Source of the DNA: Antedon mediterranea
Taxonomy: Eukaryota > Echinodermata > Crinoidea > Comatulida > Antedonidae
Direction of reading: 5' to 3'
Length of the DNA: 60,000 nucleotides
Assembly: GCF_964355755.1 (NCBI RefSeq)
Contig: NC_092672.1
Location: forward strand, 10,724,501-10,784,500
In this document: positions 57,900 to 60,000 of the stretch, piece by piece
Layout: the number at the start of each line of letters is the position of its first letter
Numbering within the stretch: position 1 is the stretch's first letter
Notes under the pieces: generated by a model
What the model was told of the DNA's origin: nothing
The model's database searches: none
The model's input: only the letters and a program-made list of their open reading frames with translations
Made by a program: the position numbers and the translations under genes

Positions 57900-58408
57900 T
57901 AAAATTTTTACACAAAACCAAATTTTTCATCACATAATATTTTCTTTTAGAAACAATACTTGCAAAGAAAAAAATGATGAAGAGAAGTTAAAAGGAGACA
58001 AAGAAATAAATTAAATCAAGTGATTGAAAAGAGAAAAAAAAATGGTTCAGGTGTATTCGTGCCACCACTTTACCTCTCAGGAAGTGTTCACTTCTCAGTG
58101 CGAGCCCTTAGCGTCATGCTCGTCTGAAGAATTTGTCTTTGTTGCCACAGCTAGACAGACAGTGGAGGCGCATACTATGACAAAGAAAGGCTGCCCTCTA
58201 TTGTGCACTTTTAGTACAGTTGGCATTGTTACAGATTTAAATTACTGCAAAAGAGGTAATAGTAAGAATTTACTATCATTATATTTCATTTTAAAGTACT
58301 GTAGTTTCTTTTTCGTGTTAACTTTTCAATCTATCAAAACCTACTATACATTCTTGAGTTTTAAAATCATTGCCAAAGGGACTGCCAAATTGTCATAGTT
58401 CAGAGCTG
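57900..58408. other. Unassigned stretch with one short frame
   Basis: A plus-strand frame at 58024-58398 (124 codons) starts within a purine run and turns into hydrophobic AT-rich residues. It matches no family I know and is probably chance. Nothing else seen. Confidence 0.4.
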
Positions 58409-58750
58409 TTAGCCACCAATACAGTTGGTAAGGTTTCAAACTGACCACTTTTTGGAAGAAGCCTGTGATATTCCCATGGTCTGCATAGGGGATTGTACCC
58501 TCTTGTTGCGCCAATAACTGCCCCACCTTAATTCATGTGGCTGGCTATGGAACTGTCTAATCAGTCTAATCCTGATCATTATAACCAGCAGCATAACTCC
58601 ATTACAGTGCCATAGCAACAGGCATTAAAGTGGTGCAGTGCAGTGGTTGTAAAAAGAGGAAACAATCCCCTATGCAGGCCATGGGGTTGTCAAAAGGTCT
58701 TGTCAAAACGTGGTAAGGTTGAAACTTTACCAATCAGACAGGTGGCTTTG
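58409..58750. mobile_element. Inverted-repeat element (about 95-bp arms)
   Basis: The left arm (GCCACCAATACAGTTGGTAA, CCCATGGTCTGCATAGGGGA) is mirrored on the right (TCCCCTATGCAGGCCATGGG, ACCAATCAGACAGGTGGC). The core of about 150 bp is noncoding. Confidence 0.75.
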
Positions 58751-59015
58751 ACTCTGCATTATAATTGCCATCATCACTATCTCTATGTATAATAGTCACC
58801 ATGTTTAACTACTCTTATCCAGTAATTATCATTGTCATCACTGTATTGTCATAATATATATCACCATATCTACAACAACTAACATCAGAAGAAGTCATCA
58901 CATCTTAACTGCTGTACTGTATGTTAACACAAACAGTAGGCCTCTTCTTAATGATCAATCATCACGACTACAGTACCACCACTGTCATCAGAGCAGCTTC
59001 ACATCATTACAACTA

Positions 59016-60000
59016 CTAGATGGCACGCTCGCTTCGCTCGCGTACCATCTAGGGGTGCTCACAGATGGTTCTCGAATACAGTAGAATAGAATAGAGACAA
59101 CAAAACCAATACTGGATTCCATAAAGGACAATTAATTTATGTGGACTAAAGAAATTAGGGAAAAATGGAAATGTATGTACCGGGGAATTGGGCGGCACGT
59201 GGTGGTGGTGATGGAACCGCAGTAATAAAGTTGATTGTATTTATATAATATTATAAGAACCAAACTAAATAAATAGACCTAGACATTCTGCATTCAAGCT
59301 CCTATTCAGTGAAAAATTAAACTGTAGTCTACCTAAATATTTAGGGCAAATCATCGGTTGTGGTGGTTGAAATTCCTGTAAACATTTGTGTGAACCAAAC
59401 TGGGTCGAATTTCTGTCATGAGTTCTGATTTGTTGGCCTGTGATTTATGACGCCTAAGGGATCTATCTAGACTTATTTTTTAGAATAATGTACGTACCTG
59501 TCAGATACAATTGTCTTGTGTCGTATAATAAATAAGTACTGTAATAGTTACTGAAGTTACTATTACAATCTCGTCAATGAAAACACGAAAATGTATATGC
59601 ACTTACTTATGAAAACGTATACAGTATTATACTCAGTTGTTGAAACAGTAGGTTTAAAAAAGTTTCGTTTGTCTGTAAAATGATGTAATCAAGCTGTTTA
59701 CATGAGTCTTATTTATAAGCACATCAATAATAAAATAGTTTATCTATCCTGTAATTGGCGAGATTATGGTCGCTGTTGAATGAAATAAAGCCAATCGGTA
59801 TCATATTTGTACAGAAACGTTTTCGCGGCCGAAGGGTGTAACCTAAATTTGGACTAAAGAAATTAGGGAGAAATGGAAATGTATGTACCGGGGAATTGGG
59901 CGGCACGTGGTGGTGGTGATGGAACCGCAGTAATAAAGTTGATTGTATTTATATATTATAAGAACCAAACTAAATAAATAGACCTAGACATTCTGCGAAA
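59016..60000. mobile_element. Hairpin-headed repeat, copy 2, with a 709-bp duplicated segment
   Basis: The head hairpin CTAGATGGCACGC/GCGTACCATCTAG at 59016-59052 matches 43330. A 150-bp block (GGACTAAAGAAATTAGGG, ATGTATGTACCGGGGAATTG, GCGGCACGTGGTGGTGGTGA) at 59142-59291 recurs almost exactly at 59851-59996. The unit seems tandem and may continue past the window. Confidence 0.7.

Noticed and set aside
58024-58398. A 124-codon plus-strand frame
   Set aside because: It begins in an A/G run and ends in low-complexity hydrophobic sequence, with no recognised motif.

Overview
The window is AT-rich animal genomic DNA: small exons with GT-AG introns, many decayed non-LTR retrotransposons, SINEs, MITEs and satellites, and blocks dense in TAGGCCTA. 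The style suggests a marine invertebrate, possibly an echinoderm, but this is inferred from repeat texture and gene structure only.

The main gene is on the minus strand and seems complete: a voltage-gated potassium channel beta subunit (Kv-beta, KCNAB family; an aldo-keto reductase). A probable noncoding first exon ends at 50716. The start codon is in the exon at 39263-39357. Ten more coding exons follow at 36539-36582, 24183-24220, 21794-21873, 19314-19403, 18670-18800, 15306-15512, 14956-15050, 10459-10579, 10142-10230 and 7434-7607. All exon phases join without a frame break into a 361-residue protein. The catalytic quartet (Asp51, Tyr56, Lys84, Asn124) and the cofactor-binding loops are intact.

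The most interesting feature is the end of that gene. The stop codon is UGA followed by CUA, the core of the best-known eukaryotic readthrough context. The same frame then stays open for 153 more codons (6972-7433) inside a compositionally distinct, GC-richer block. Both the 361-residue form and the read-through form (about 515 residues) would end in a class I PDZ-ligand pattern (TML and SSV). A 94-nt potential intron across the stop is a competing explanation.

A candidate small plus-strand gene lies at 4731-5234. It has a TATA box, a consensus initiator, two exons encoding 55 residues and a poly(A) signal. It is a prediction only.

Layout: 1-6970 flank with MITEs and the small gene; 6972-39357 coding part of KCNAB, its introns filled with LINE remnants, SINEs, MITEs, a 190-bp satellite and a long hairpin; 39358-50715 the long first intron, with a foldback element (45921-46649) and a minisatellite of about 20 units (49011-50075); 51000-60000 upstream flank with three LINE remnants or tails, a 9-bp-TSD element, TAGGCCTA-rich DNA and a hairpin-ended repeat family. 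No rRNA, intact tRNA gene or CRISPR array was seen.
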